From positions 1 through 64,000 of the forward strand of contig CAXSAX010000011.1 of NCBI GenBank assembly GCA_964235495.1: a stretch of DNA of 64,000 bases. The letters are read 5' to 3'. This stretch comes from LMUY01 sp964235495 (lineage in GTDB: Bacteria > Pseudomonadota > Alphaproteobacteria > Acetobacterales > Acetobacteraceae). A program made the position numbers and the translations under genes. Positions 25,957 to 35,107 of the stretch are shown here, piece after piece (position 1 is the first letter of the stretch; each line of letters starts with the position of its first letter). The notes beneath the pieces are model-generated. The model worked only from the letters and a program-made list of their open reading frames with translations. It ran no database searches and was not told the DNA's origin.

Positions 25957-26669
25957 TGGTTGAACTCCAAGGCCATTGGGACCCGATATTCGGGCGCTTG
26001 AGCCTGTCGCAAATCCCCTACGAGAACGCCGTGATCCTGCTCGCCTTCGCCTTCGCGGCGTCGGCAGCCCTCGCCGTCACGGGATTGCTGACCTACTACC
26101 GCAAGTGGGGCTATCTGTGGCGCGAGTGGCTGACCAGCGTCGATCACAAGCGGATCGGCATCATGTACGTCATCGTCGGCACCGTCATGCTGTTCCGCGG
26201 CTTCGTTGACGCCATCATGATGCGCACCCAGCAGGTCATGGCCGCCGGACCCGACTCGGCCGGCTATCTCGGCGCCGAGCACGGTTATCTGCCGCCCTAC
26301 CATTACGACCAGGTCTATGGCTCGCACGGCACGATCATGCTGATCTTCGCCGCCACCCCCATCCTGGCCGGCTTCATGAACTACCTGGTTCCGTTGCAGA
26401 TCGGCGCGCGGGACATGGCGTTCCCCTCCCTCAACGCGCTCGCCTTCTGGCTGACCACTGTCGGCGCCGCCCTCACGATGCTCTCCCTGTTCGTGGGCGA
26501 CTTCAGCCATGCCGGCTGGGTCGGCCTCGCCCCGCTCACCGAGCTTCCCTACAGCCCCGACGTCGGCGTCGATTACTGGGCCTGGGCCATCCAGATTGGC
26601 AGCATCGGCACCACCCTCGGCGCCGTGAACATCATCACCACCATCATCAAGATGCGTGCCCCGGCATGA
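25953..26669 (+). CDS. cyoB: Cytochrome bo3 oxidase subunit I, N-terminal part (split cyoB)
   Basis: 238 residues, matching roughly the first third of a normal ~660-residue CyoB. It holds the N-terminal helix, LTSVDHKRIGIMY, VMLFRGFVDAIMMRTQQ, the low-spin haem ligand helix (YGSHGTIML) and LNALAFWLTTVGA up to the loop after IITTIIKMRAP. There the frame ends with A-TGA instead of continuing G-M-K. The following frame begins with ATG at 26666, overlapping the TGA, and continues the CyoB sequence without loss. One missing base in CCCCGGCATG would explain the break. Either a sequencing or assembly error, a real frameshift mutation, or a two-piece subunit translated by coupling. Confidence 0.9.
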   Translation: MMVELQGHWDPIFGRLSLSQIPYENAVILLAFAFAASAALAVTGLLTYYRKWGYLWREWLTSVDHKRIGIMYVIVGTVMLFRGFVDAIMMRTQQVMAAGPDSAGYLGAEHGYLPPYHYDQVYGSHGTIMLIFAATPILAGFMNYLVPLQIGARDMAFPSLNALAFWLTTVGAALTMLSLFVGDFSHAGWVGLAPLTELPYSPDVGVDYWAWAIQIGSIGTTLGAVNIITTIIKMRAPA

Positions 26670-28036
26670 AGTGGATGCGCCTGTCCCTGTTCACCTGGAC
26701 GGCGCTCACCACCAACGTCATCGGCCTCACCGCCTTCCCCGTGCTCGGCGTGGCGATCGGCCTGCTCACCCTCGACCGCTACATGGGCACCCATTTCTAC
26801 ACGACCGGCGCCGGCGGCAACTTCATGCTCTACACCGACCTGTTCTGGATTTGGGGCCACCCGGAGGTTTACTTCCTCATCCTCCCGTCCTGGGGCATCA
26901 TGTCGGAGATCATCCCGGCCTTCTCCGAGAAGAAGCTGTTCGGCTACCCCGTCATGGTCGCCGCAACCGTCAGCATCGGCTGCATCTCCTGGACCGTCTG
27001 GCTGCACCATTTCTTCACCATGGGCGCCGGTCCCATCGTCAACGCCTTCTACAGCCTGTCGACGATGCTGGTGGCGATCCCCACCGGCGTGAAGGTGTTC
27101 GACTGGGCGCTCACCATGGTCCGCGGCCGGCTCACCTTCACGACGCCCATGCTCTGGGCCGTGGCCGCGATCTTTGTGCAGATCATCGGCGGGTGGACGG
27201 GCATGATGCTCGCCATCCCCGCCATCAACTACATGACCCACAACAGCGTGTTCGTCATCGCGCACTTCCATTTCGTCGTCATGGTGACGGTGTTCGCCGT
27301 GATCGGCGGCGTGCACTTCTGGTTCCCCAAAGCATTCGGCTTCTCGCTGGACGACCGCACGGGCAAGTGGGTGTTCTGGCTGCTGATGGCCGGCACGTTC
27401 GTCGTGTTCATGACCATGTTCGTGCTCGGCCTGACCGGCATGCCCCGCCGCCTCGCCTACGTTCCTTACGCAACTTGGTGGCCGCTGCTGGTCATCGAGG
27501 AATTCGGCGTCGTGCTCGACATCGCCGCCCTCGCCGCCTACGCCTACCACGTCTATGTCAGTGTGCGGGACCGCGAGCTGAACCGCGCCGTCCAGGACCC
27601 CTGGGGTACCTCGCGCAGCCTTGAGTGGATGGCCCACTCCCCCGTGCCGGCCTACAACTTCGCCGTCATCCCGCACGTCAACGGGCGCGACGAATGGGCC
27701 TTCCGGCGCGAGAACGGCCTCGACAAGGTCATGCCGGAGCATTTCGAGGACATCGAGATTCCGGTCAACTCGGCCGTGCCGCTGATGATCGGCGCCGCCG
27801 CGGCCGCGTTCGGCTTCGCAATGATCTGGCGCATCTGGTGGCTGGCCATCGCCGCCCTGGTCGCGATCTTCGCCATCGTCATCCTCCGCTCGTTCGGCGG
27901 CGGCACGGGGTCGAGGATTGCGGCCGACGAGGTGCGCCGCCTGGAGCGTGCGGCGCTCCGGCCTGCCGTGCGCCCAAGGCCGAAGCGCCCCGTCCCGGAG
28001 GGCGCCGTGGCGTTCGGCGGCGGAGAGGCGCCATGA
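26666..28036 (+). CDS. cyoB: Cytochrome bo3 oxidase subunit I, C-terminal part (split cyoB)
   Basis: 456 residues continuing CyoB from helix V. All key residues for the binuclear centre are present: the CuB His and cross-linked Tyr in WGHPEVYFLI, the His pair in WLHHFFTMGA, and the haem o3 and low-spin haem ligands in HNSVFVIAHFHFVV. The end is the quinol-oxidase-type C-terminus (VPEGAVAFGGGEAP), and its ATGA overlap leads into cyoC. With an intact frame the two parts would give an ordinary ~694-residue subunit I. The ATG (26666) is an internal Met codon of that intact frame. Confidence 0.92.
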   Translation: MKWMRLSLFTWTALTTNVIGLTAFPVLGVAIGLLTLDRYMGTHFYTTGAGGNFMLYTDLFWIWGHPEVYFLILPSWGIMSEIIPAFSEKKLFGYPVMVAATVSIGCISWTVWLHHFFTMGAGPIVNAFYSLSTMLVAIPTGVKVFDWALTMVRGRLTFTTPMLWAVAAIFVQIIGGWTGMMLAIPAINYMTHNSVFVIAHFHFVVMVTVFAVIGGVHFWFPKAFGFSLDDRTGKWVFWLLMAGTFVVFMTMFVLGLTGMPRRLAYVPYATWWPLLVIEEFGVVLDIAALAAYAYHVYVSVRDRELNRAVQDPWGTSRSLEWMAHSPVPAYNFAVIPHVNGRDEWAFRRENGLDKVMPEHFEDIEIPVNSAVPLMIGAAAAAFGFAMIWRIWWLAIAALVAIFAIVILRSFGGGTGSRIAADEVRRLERAALRPAVRPRPKRPVPEGAVAFGGGEAP

Positions 28037-28680
28037 GCTTGCGGACCAGCTTCAGCCTGCATGACGAGCCGCCCGGCCCGCATCCCGTGCTGTGGGCCGA
28101 CGCAAACCACGAGCACGACATGATGAGCACGAGGCTGCTCGGCTTCTGGCTCTACATGCTCAGCGACTCGCTGATCTTCGCCGCCCTGTTCGCGGCCTAC
28201 CTGGTGCTCAGCTATCCCACCAGCATCGACGGCGGCCCATCCCCGGCCGATGTCGCATCGCCGCTCTATGGCTACGGCGAGACCGTGATCCTGTTCACCA
28301 GCGTGCTGGCCTACGGCATGGTGATGGTGCAGCTGCGCCACGACCGCCCGCGCCGGGCCATGCTGTGGCTGGCCGCCTCGTTCCTGCTCGGTCTCGCCTT
28401 TATCGGCATGGAAGTCCACGAGCTGCAAAGGATCGCTGCCGCCGGCGGCCCGCCGCAGCGCAGCGGCTTCCTGTCGATCTTCTGGACCATTGTCGTCGCG
28501 CACGCCCTCCATTTGCTGGTGGGCCTGCTCTGGATGGCCGTCATGGCTGTCCAGATCGCTCGCGACGGTTTCACCCTGCTCGTCACCTACCGGCTGGCTA
28601 ACCTGAAGATCTACTGGCTTTACCAGGGCCTGATCTGGACCTTCGTCTACACTTTCGTCTACCTGCGGGGATCGATCTGA
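28033..28680 (+). CDS. cyoC: Cytochrome bo3 ubiquinol oxidase subunit III
   Basis: 215 residues with five membrane segments, the size of CyoC. Motifs: LLGFWLYMLSDSLIFAALFA, ASFLLGLAFIGMEVHEL, FWTIVVAHALHLLVGLLWM and IYWLYQGLIWTFVYTFVYL at the C-terminus. It stabilises the oxidase core. The ATG overlaps the cyoB stop and its TGA stop overlaps the cyoD start by one base. Confidence 0.95.
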   Translation: MSLRTSFSLHDEPPGPHPVLWADANHEHDMMSTRLLGFWLYMLSDSLIFAALFAAYLVLSYPTSIDGGPSPADVASPLYGYGETVILFTSVLAYGMVMVQLRHDRPRRAMLWLAASFLLGLAFIGMEVHELQRIAAAGGPPQRSGFLSIFWTIVVAHALHLLVGLLWMAVMAVQIARDGFTLLVTYRLANLKIYWLYQGLIWTFVYTFVYLRGSI

Positions 28681-29021
28681 TGGGCGTGGACAACCTCAAG
28701 CCCTGGGAACACCCGGAGGTCAGCCTTTCCAACGGCGCCAAGTACCTCGCCGGCTACGTCGTGACCCTGGCCTTGCTCGGGCTCTCCCTCGTCCTGGTCC
28801 AGATGCACGCGCTGTCCGCCTTCAACCTGCTCGCCACCATCTCGGTCCTCGCGTTCCTAACCACGATCGCCAAGCTCATCCTGCTCTTCCATCTCGACTT
28901 CTCGGAAACGCAACGCTGGAACACCCTGACGCTCATCCTGAACGTCCCGCTGCTGATCCTATCCGTCGGCCTGACATCCTGGATGTTCAGCATCCTGTAT
29001 GATCGGGTCATGATGCATTAG
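28680..29021 (+). CDS. cyoD: Cytochrome bo3 ubiquinol oxidase subunit IV
   Basis: 113 residues with three membrane segments (about 22-42, 49-70, 83-105), matching CyoD. LLHLDF-like FHLDFSETQRWN between helices two and three is a family feature. Last gene of the operon; no cyoE (haem o synthase) follows in the window. A short hairpin (TAGGCT/AGCCTA) covers the stop region at 29020-29034 but has no T-run. Confidence 0.93.
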   Translation: MGVDNLKPWEHPEVSLSNGAKYLAGYVVTLALLGLSLVLVQMHALSAFNLLATISVLAFLTTIAKLILLFHLDFSETQRWNTLTLILNVPLLILSVGLTSWMFSILYDRVMMH

Positions 29022-29132
29022 GCTCCAAGCCTACTTCACCTGCCAGGCGATGGCTGCTTTGGAGAGAAGCTGAAGCGCGCTAGCCATGCTCGGAAGCACC
29101 TCCGAACTCCCCGCGGCAACCGGGTGGCAGGC

Positions 29133-31775
29133 TCAGGCCGGCTCAGTCACCCGCATCGCCGACAGGATCGCGCCGATCTCTGGCCGGCACGAGCCGCAGT
29201 TCGTTCCCGCCGCCGTCACCCGGCCCACCTCCGCCACGCTGTGCGCGCCCGCGGCGATCGCGGCGCGGATCGCGCCGGCGCCCACACCCATGCACACGCA
29301 GATGGACGGCTCCGGCGCGGCGCCGTCTGCCCGGCGTCCGGCCAGCAGGGCACGCCGCTCGCCCGGCTCCAGCGTGTCCTGGGCGAACAGCGCCATCAGC
29401 CAGTCGCGCGGCGGTAAGGCGTGGTCGGGCCCGGTGAACACGCAGGCCTGCAGCCGGCCGCCCTCCAGCCGGGCGGCGCGGAACACCCCGGCCGCTGGGT
29501 CGCGCAGCGCCATCCAGCCCTCCGGCCCGCCGAGTGTGGCCACCAGCGCGTCATGCGCCACGGCGGCGCTGCCGGTGCCGGCCAGCTCGTGCCGCCATAC
29601 CTGGCCGTCGAGCGGAATCACGGTGCACCAGGGGGCGACGCCAGGGTCGAGCTTGCGGCGGGCCATGGCAAAGCCGTGCCAGTCCATCGCGGCGCGGCGC
29701 ACGCGGACGGGGGTGTGCTTGAACTCCGGCTGCCCGCTCACCGGGTCCGCCGCCGGGTTGACGGCGCTGTTGACCCGGCCGGCGAGGCAGAACTCCGCCG
29801 TCCAGTGCATTGGCGCGAACACGGTGCCGCGGCGCAGGCCGCGGTCGTGGCGCAGGCGGAAGGTGCCGCGGCCCCAGACGCTTTCCACTACGGCCAGGTC
29901 ACCGTCCTGGAGGGCCGGCAGGTCGTCCGGATGGACGGACAGCTCCGGCTCCGGCTTGTGGCGGAACAGGCGGGGGGTCTTCCCGGTCCGCGTCATGGTG
30001 TGCCACTGGTCGCGCAACCGCCCCGTCATCAGCACCAGCGGCCAGTCCGGGCTGGTCGGGTTGGCGGGGGGGCGGGGCGGGGTCGGCACCATGCGGGCGC
30101 GGCCGGTGGAGGTGGGGAAGCCGCCGCGGCCGAACAGGCGGGAGGTGGCGATGCGCTTGGCTGGGCGCGGCCAGCGGGCCGGCGGCATGGCGGCATACTC
30201 GGCGTCGCTCAGCTCGGCCAGGGCGCTGATGTCGAACAGGCGGGCGCCGTCGTTGCCCGTGCCGGACAGGCGGGCGTGCTCGCGGAACACGTCGGCCGAG
30301 TTGCGCCAGGCGAAGGCGTCGCCATGGCCGAGCCGGGCCGCCACCTGCGCCACCATCCACCAATCCTGCCGCGCCTCGCCGGGGGGCGGCAGGAACGGGC
30401 GCTGCCGGCTGATGACGCGCTCGCTGTTGGTGACGGTGCCGTCCTTCTCGCCCCAGGCCAGGGCGGGCAGCCGGACGTGGCCGAAGCCCACCGTGTCGTT
30501 GTTGGCCGCGCACTCGGACACCGCCAGGAAGTCGCACCCGGCCATGGCGCTGCGCACCCGGTCGCCGTTCGGCATGGACACCGCCGGGTTGGTGCCGATG
30601 ACCCACAGAGCGCGCACCTGCTTGTTCGCCACCGCCTCGAACAGCGAGACCGCCTTGAGGCCCGGCGAGGTGGCGAGGTTGGGCGCGCCCCAGAACTCCC
30701 GCAGCAGCGCCAGGTCGCCGGGGCGGCCGAACTCCAGGTGGGCGGCCAGCAGGTTGGCCAGCGCGCCGACCTCGCGCCCGCCCATGGCGTTCGGCTGCCC
30801 GGTGACGCTGAACGGGCTGGCGCCGGGCTTGCCGACTCGTCCGGTCAGCAGGTGGACGTTGAGGATGGCGTTCACCTTGTCCACGCCGGAACTGGACTGG
30901 TTCACGCCCTGGCTGAACATCGTCACCGTCTTGGCGGTGCGGGCGAACAGCTCGAAGAACGCCGTGACCTCCGGCTGGCGCAGGTCGCAGGCGGCGGCCA
31001 CCTCCGCCACCGTGCCGCCCACCGCCACCGCATCCTCCAGGTCGTCCAGGTAGGCGGCGTAGGTGCGGTCAGTGCGGCCGCTGCGGTGCAGGTAGCGCAG
31101 CAGGCCGGCGAACAGCGCCACGTCGGTGCCCGGCGCCAGCGCCAGGTGCATGTCCGCCCCTTCGCAGGTCGCGGTGCGGCGGGGGTCGATCACCACCACG
31201 CGCATGTCCGGCCGAGCGGCGCGGGCGGCGGCGATGCGCTGGAACAGCACGGGGTGGCACCAGGCGGTGTTGCTGCCCACCAGCACCAGCAGGTCCGCCA
31301 GCTCCAGGTCCTCGTAGATGCCGGGGACGATGTCCTCGCCGAACGCCCGGCGGTGCCCGGCGACGGGGGCGGACATGCACAGGCGCGAGTTGCTGTCGAT
31401 GTTGCCGGTGCCGAGGAAGCCCTTGGCGAGCTTGTTGGCGGCGTAATAATCCTCGGTCAGCAGCTGGCCCGAGACGTACAGCGCCACGCTGTCCGGGCCG
31501 TGCTTAGCCATCGTGTCCCGGAACGCGTTGGCCACGCGGTCCAGCGCCGCGTCCCAGCTGGCGGGCGCGCCGTCCACCTCCGGGCGGAGCAGCCGGTTGG
31601 CGTGGGACAGCGTCTCGCCGAGTGCCGTGCCCTTGACGCAGAGCCGGCCGAAATTGGCCGGGTGCAGCGGATCGCCGGCGACGGTGGCGCTCTCCGGGCC
31701 GGTGGGCGTGGCCAGCACGCCGCAGCCGACCCCGCAGTACGGGCAGGTGGTGCGGACGGCGGCGTCGGTGTCTAT
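29133..31775 (-). CDS. nasA: Assimilatory nitrate reductase, molybdopterin catalytic subunit
   Basis: About 880 residues. The N-terminal 4Fe-4S motif CPYCGVGCG (first Cys codon ~30 bases after the supposed start) with a fourth Cys in GRLCVKG, then molybdopterin domains (NSRLCMSAPVAGHRRAFGED, LVGSNTAWCHPVLF, FSQGVNQSSSGVDKVNAIL, WVIGTNPAVSMP, LMTGRLRDQWHTMTRTGK) and a C-terminal BFD-like 2Fe-2S motif CVCMGVGAG...NCGSC. Reduces nitrate to nitrite in the cytoplasm with Mo-bis-MGD. No ATG, GTG, TTG or CTG lies in frame between the upstream TAA (31788-31790) and the Cys motif; the only near-start is ATA at 31775, used here. The first GTG (31718) would remove the cluster motif. Last gene of the nitrate operon. 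Confidence 0.9.
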   Translation of the reverse strand: MDTDAAVRTTCPYCGVGCGVLATPTGPESATVAGDPLHPANFGRLCVKGTALGETLSHANRLLRPEVDGAPASWDAALDRVANAFRDTMAKHGPDSVALYVSGQLLTEDYYAANKLAKGFLGTGNIDSNSRLCMSAPVAGHRRAFGEDIVPGIYEDLELADLLVLVGSNTAWCHPVLFQRIAAARAARPDMRVVVIDPRRTATCEGADMHLALAPGTDVALFAGLLRYLHRSGRTDRTYAAYLDDLEDAVAVGGTVAEVAAACDLRQPEVTAFFELFARTAKTVTMFSQGVNQSSSGVDKVNAILNVHLLTGRVGKPGASPFSVTGQPNAMGGREVGALANLLAAHLEFGRPGDLALLREFWGAPNLATSPGLKAVSLFEAVANKQVRALWVIGTNPAVSMPNGDRVRSAMAGCDFLAVSECAANNDTVGFGHVRLPALAWGEKDGTVTNSERVISRQRPFLPPPGEARQDWWMVAQVAARLGHGDAFAWRNSADVFREHARLSGTGNDGARLFDISALAELSDAEYAAMPPARWPRPAKRIATSRLFGRGGFPTSTGRARMVPTPPRPPANPTSPDWPLVLMTGRLRDQWHTMTRTGKTPRLFRHKPEPELSVHPDDLPALQDGDLAVVESVWGRGTFRLRHDRGLRRGTVFAPMHWTAEFCLAGRVNSAVNPAADPVSGQPEFKHTPVRVRRAAMDWHGFAMARRKLDPGVAPWCTVIPLDGQVWRHELAGTGSAAVAHDALVATLGGPEGWMALRDPAAGVFRAARLEGGRLQACVFTGPDHALPPRDWLMALFAQDTLEPGERRALLAGRRADGAAPEPSICVCMGVGAGAIRAAIAAGAHSVAEVGRVTAAGTNCGSCRPEIGAILSAMRVTEPA

Positions 31776-31787
31776 CGCGGCACCCGC

Positions 31788-33365
31788 TTAATAGACGTCA
31801 CGCAGGTAGCGGCCCTGCTTGGCCATACCGGCAGTCCACTCCTTGGCGCCGGCCTCGTCCATGCCGCCCTGGGTCATGGCGACCTCGCGCAGGGCAGCGT
31901 CCACGTCCTTGGCCATGCGCATCGCGTCGCCACAGACGTAGAAGTGCGCGCCCTCCTGCATCCACTGCCACAGCTCTGCGCCGTGCTCGCGCATCTTGTC
32001 CTGCACATAGACCTTCTGCGCCTGGTCGCGGGACCATGCGGTGTCCAGGCGGGACAGCGTGCCCGACGCCACCCAGGCCTTCAGCTGGTCGGCGAACAGA
32101 AAGTCGGTGGCCTCGTGCTGGTCGCCGAAGAACAGCCAGGAGCGGCCCTTGTGCTCGCGCGCCGCGCGCTCCTGCAGAAAGGCGCGGAACGGGGCGATGC
32201 CGGTGCCGGGGCCGACCATGATGACGGGGACCGCCGGGTCGGCGGGCAGGCGGAAATGGCTGACCTGGATGTTGGCCAGGATCTGCCCGTGCACCGCCGC
32301 CCGGTGCGCCAGGAACGAGGACGCGATGCCGTGGCGCACCCGGCCGCGCCGCTCCGCCCGCACCACGCCGACGCAGAGATGCACCTGGCCCGGCTCGGCC
32401 TGGATGCTGGACGCGATGGAGTAGAGCCGCGGCTTCAGCGCGGGCAGGGACTTCACCACGTCCCACAGCCGGGGCCGGGCGGAGGGGAAAGCTTCCAGCA
32501 GGTCCAGCAGGTCGGCGTGTTCCGGCTCCGCGCCGTCCTCGCCGTCGGCCAGGCGGCGCAGCCCGGCCTTGTCCTCGGGATCGGTGGCGGAGGCGGCGAG
32601 CAGGTCGAGCGTGCGGTCCATCGGGCGGGCGATGTCGACCTGCCACGCCAGCGCATCGCGGGCGGTGCGCATGGTGTTGTCGGGGCAGTGCACCAGCTCG
32701 TCGCCGACGGCGCCCAGGGTGCGCAGGCAGATCTCGACCAATTCGGGGTCGTTGGGGGCGCAGATGCCGATCGAGTCGCCGGGCTCGTAGGTGAGGCCGG
32801 AGGGGGAGAGGTCGATCTTGACGTGGCGCACGTCCTTGGCCGAACGCTCGCCGGTGAGCCGCTCCGAGGCCAGCACGCGCACCGGCATGCCCAGGGACAC
32901 GGTCGGAGCGGCGGATTCGGCGGGAGGGGGGGCCATGGCGACGGAGTCGGCGGGGCGGTCGGCCAGCAGCTCCTTGACCTTCTTGCTGGTGGGCTTGGCG
33001 CCGGGCACGCAGAGCGAGAGAGAGGTCTCCTTGCCGCTGGCCAGCGCCTCGGCATAGCTCTGACAAAGGTAGCCACACTGGCCGCAATCCAGCTGCGCCA
33101 TGGCGGCCATCAGCTTGCGCTCGAACGGGCGGCCCTCGGCGAGCTGCAGGCGTTCATCCATCTCCATGGCCGGGTCGTGCCAGGGGAAGTCCTCCTCGGC
33201 CACCGCCACGGAGCCTTCCATCGACATGCCGGCGTCCCCGCCGGCGCTGCCGCCGTACAGCCCCGCCAGGAAGCCGTTGAGCCAGGAACGCTGCGCCGGG
33301 TTGAACGGCGCGTTCTCGGGGATCAGCGGGCTGCCGCCGGACCCCAGTCCGGAAAGGGCGTTCAT
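31788..33365 (-). CDS. FeS-flavoprotein reductase of sulfite reductase alpha / CysJ type, nitrate-assimilation electron donor
   Basis: 525 residues. Residues 94-119 hold a four-Cys FeS motif (CGQCGYLC...C, Cys94, 97, 101, 119) like RnfB-type cluster domains. From about 160 a CysJ-like FAD domain follows (PGDSIGICAPND, RLYSIASS at 313-320), then the NAD(P)H domain (VGPGTGIAPFRAFLQER at about 384-400, YVCGDAMRMAKDVDAAL). No FMN flavodoxin domain. It likely passes NAD(P)H electrons, via its cluster, to the NirA-type reductase or NasA. It overlaps the upstream NirA-type gene by ATGA, and nasA follows after 12 bases. Confidence 0.85.
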   Translation of the reverse strand: MNALSGLGSGGSPLIPENAPFNPAQRSWLNGFLAGLYGGSAGGDAGMSMEGSVAVAEEDFPWHDPAMEMDERLQLAEGRPFERKLMAAMAQLDCGQCGYLCQSYAEALASGKETSLSLCVPGAKPTSKKVKELLADRPADSVAMAPPPAESAAPTVSLGMPVRVLASERLTGERSAKDVRHVKIDLSPSGLTYEPGDSIGICAPNDPELVEICLRTLGAVGDELVHCPDNTMRTARDALAWQVDIARPMDRTLDLLAASATDPEDKAGLRRLADGEDGAEPEHADLLDLLEAFPSARPRLWDVVKSLPALKPRLYSIASSIQAEPGQVHLCVGVVRAERRGRVRHGIASSFLAHRAAVHGQILANIQVSHFRLPADPAVPVIMVGPGTGIAPFRAFLQERAAREHKGRSWLFFGDQHEATDFLFADQLKAWVASGTLSRLDTAWSRDQAQKVYVQDKMREHGAELWQWMQEGAHFYVCGDAMRMAKDVDAALREVAMTQGGMDEAGAKEWTAGMAKQGRYLRDVY

Positions 33366-35107
33366 GCGTCGGCTCCAGCCAGCACGGCGGACAAGTCATC
33401 CTCGCTTTTGGCTGCGGACCAGGCCTGGAAGCTCTGGCCGTCGCCGCGCTCGGCCTTCCAGGCGGTCAGCAGGTTCAGCACCAGGGGCGGCAACTCGTCC
33501 ATCGCGACGGCGGGGCGGATCAGCCGGCCGATTGCCTGGTTGACGCCCGCGCCGCCGCCGACGTGCAGGTCGTAGCCTTCCACCACATCCTCGCCGCGGT
33601 CCACCTTGGCGCCCAGCAAGCCGATATCGGCAATGTAGTGCTGCGCGCAGGAATGGTGGCAGCCGGTCAGGTGGATGTTCACCGGCGTGTCGATCTCGAT
33701 GCGCTGCTCCAGCCAGTCCACTAGCTCGGAGGCGTGGCCCTTGGTGTTGGAGGCGGCAAACTTGCACCCGGCGCTGCCGGTGCATGCCACCAGCCCGGTG
33801 CGCAGCGGCCCGGCGTCATATCCCAGGCCAAGGGCGGCGATGGCGGCCAGCGCGTCGGGCATGCGCTCGTCCGGGATGTCGGAGATTAGCAGATTCTGCC
33901 ACACCGTCAGCCGCAGGGTGCCGGAGCCGAAGCGGTCCGCGACGGCGGCTAGGCCATGCATGCGCTCCGTCGTCATACGGCCCACGGGCAGCACGACGCC
34001 GATATAGGACAGGCCCGGCTGGCGCTGCGCGTGCACGCCGATATGGGCGGTGCGGGATTGCTGCGGCGGCGGCAGCACCGCCTCCTCCGGCACGCGGGTC
34101 AGCTTGCGGCCGAGATCGTCCTCGATAGCAGCGAGGAACTTGTCGAAGCCCCAGGCATCCAGCACGTATTTCAGCCGCGCCTTGCTGCGGTTGGTGCGGT
34201 CGCCGTTGGCGATGTACACCCGCAGGATGGAGTCACACACCGGGGTCGTGTCGGCCGGCGCCACGATCACGCCAGTCTGGCGGGCGAAGTCCTTGTGGCC
34301 GGTGATGCCGCCCAGCGCCAGGCGGTAGTACACGCCTGGCGGCACGCCGAAGCCTTCGGCCACCTGCACGGCGGTGAAGCCGATGTCATTAGTGTCCTCC
34401 AGCACCGGCACCACGCCGGAGCCGTCGAACGCGATGTTGAACTTACGCGGCAAGCCGTACAGCTCGCGGTGGTTGAGGATGTGGTGGTGGATGCGGCGCG
34501 CGTCCGGCCGGGTGTCGATCAGCTCCTGCACATCGATGCCGGCAGTTGGGCTGCCGGTGACGTTGCGGACATTGTCGGCACCGGAGCCGCGGGAGGTGAG
34601 CCCGATATCGGCCAGCCGGGTCAGCACCTCGGGGGCGGCGGCGGCACCGATCTCGCGGATTTGCAGGTTGGCGCGGGTGGTGACGTCGGAGTAGCCGCCG
34701 CCCAGCTCGGCCGCGATGTCGGCCACGCCGCGGAACTGCAGCGAGTTCATGATGCCGCCGGGCATGCGCAGCCGGCACATGAAGCTGGTCTGCGCCGGGG
34801 CCACGAAGAACAGGCCCTGGTATTTGGTCAGGAACACGTCGGTGCCCTTGGGGAACTTGCCTTCCTCGGCCAGCGCGTTGATCTCGCCGAAGCGGTCGAG
34901 CGGGTTCTTCTTCCGCTTGGCTTCCTCCTCCGGCACCAGCTTCTTGCCGGCGGCGACCTGCTTGTCCTGCGCGATGCGCTGCAAGTCGTTGGGGTCGGCC
35001 TCCACGGCCGCCGTGCCGCCGGTGAGCGGGCCGCGCTTGGCGTCCACCCCGGCCATGAAGCCCTTGAGGTATTCCTGCTGCTCGGTCGAGAACGGTTGAT
35101 CGGTCAT
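33362..35107 (-). CDS. NirA-family siroheme/4Fe-4S nitrite (or sulfite) reductase
   Basis: 581 residues. Two ferredoxin-like/siroheme half-domains are seen: first FVAPAQTSFMCRLRMPGG and DVTTRANLQIREI, second QPGLSYIGVVLPVGRM. The siroheme-cluster Cys residues are CTGSAGCKFA and CHHSC (C-x5-C...C-x3-C) in the C-terminal part. The N-terminus has a Lys-rich segment and no flavin domain, so electrons come from a partner, likely the FeS-flavoprotein next door. Reduces nitrite to ammonium in the cytoplasm. Start ATG 35107 overlaps the stop of the FAD oxidoreductase gene. In this operon the nitrite role is more likely than sulfite. Confidence 0.88.
   Translation of the reverse strand: MTDQPFSTEQQEYLKGFMAGVDAKRGPLTGGTAAVEADPNDLQRIAQDKQVAAGKKLVPEEEAKRKKNPLDRFGEINALAEEGKFPKGTDVFLTKYQGLFFVAPAQTSFMCRLRMPGGIMNSLQFRGVADIAAELGGGYSDVTTRANLQIREIGAAAAPEVLTRLADIGLTSRGSGADNVRNVTGSPTAGIDVQELIDTRPDARRIHHHILNHRELYGLPRKFNIAFDGSGVVPVLEDTNDIGFTAVQVAEGFGVPPGVYYRLALGGITGHKDFARQTGVIVAPADTTPVCDSILRVYIANGDRTNRSKARLKYVLDAWGFDKFLAAIEDDLGRKLTRVPEEAVLPPPQQSRTAHIGVHAQRQPGLSYIGVVLPVGRMTTERMHGLAAVADRFGSGTLRLTVWQNLLISDIPDERMPDALAAIAALGLGYDAGPLRTGLVACTGSAGCKFAASNTKGHASELVDWLEQRIEIDTPVNIHLTGCHHSCAQHYIADIGLLGAKVDRGEDVVEGYDLHVGGGAGVNQAIGRLIRPAVAMDELPPLVLNLLTAWKAERGDGQSFQAWSAAKSEDDLSAVLAGADA

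Noticed and set aside
29421..33575. A 1384-codon open frame on the plus strand across the nitrate operon
   Set aside because: It is antisense to nasA and the FeS-flavoprotein gene. The residue content (Gly, Arg, His, Val repeats) is the mirror of GC-rich codons and no domain is recognisable.
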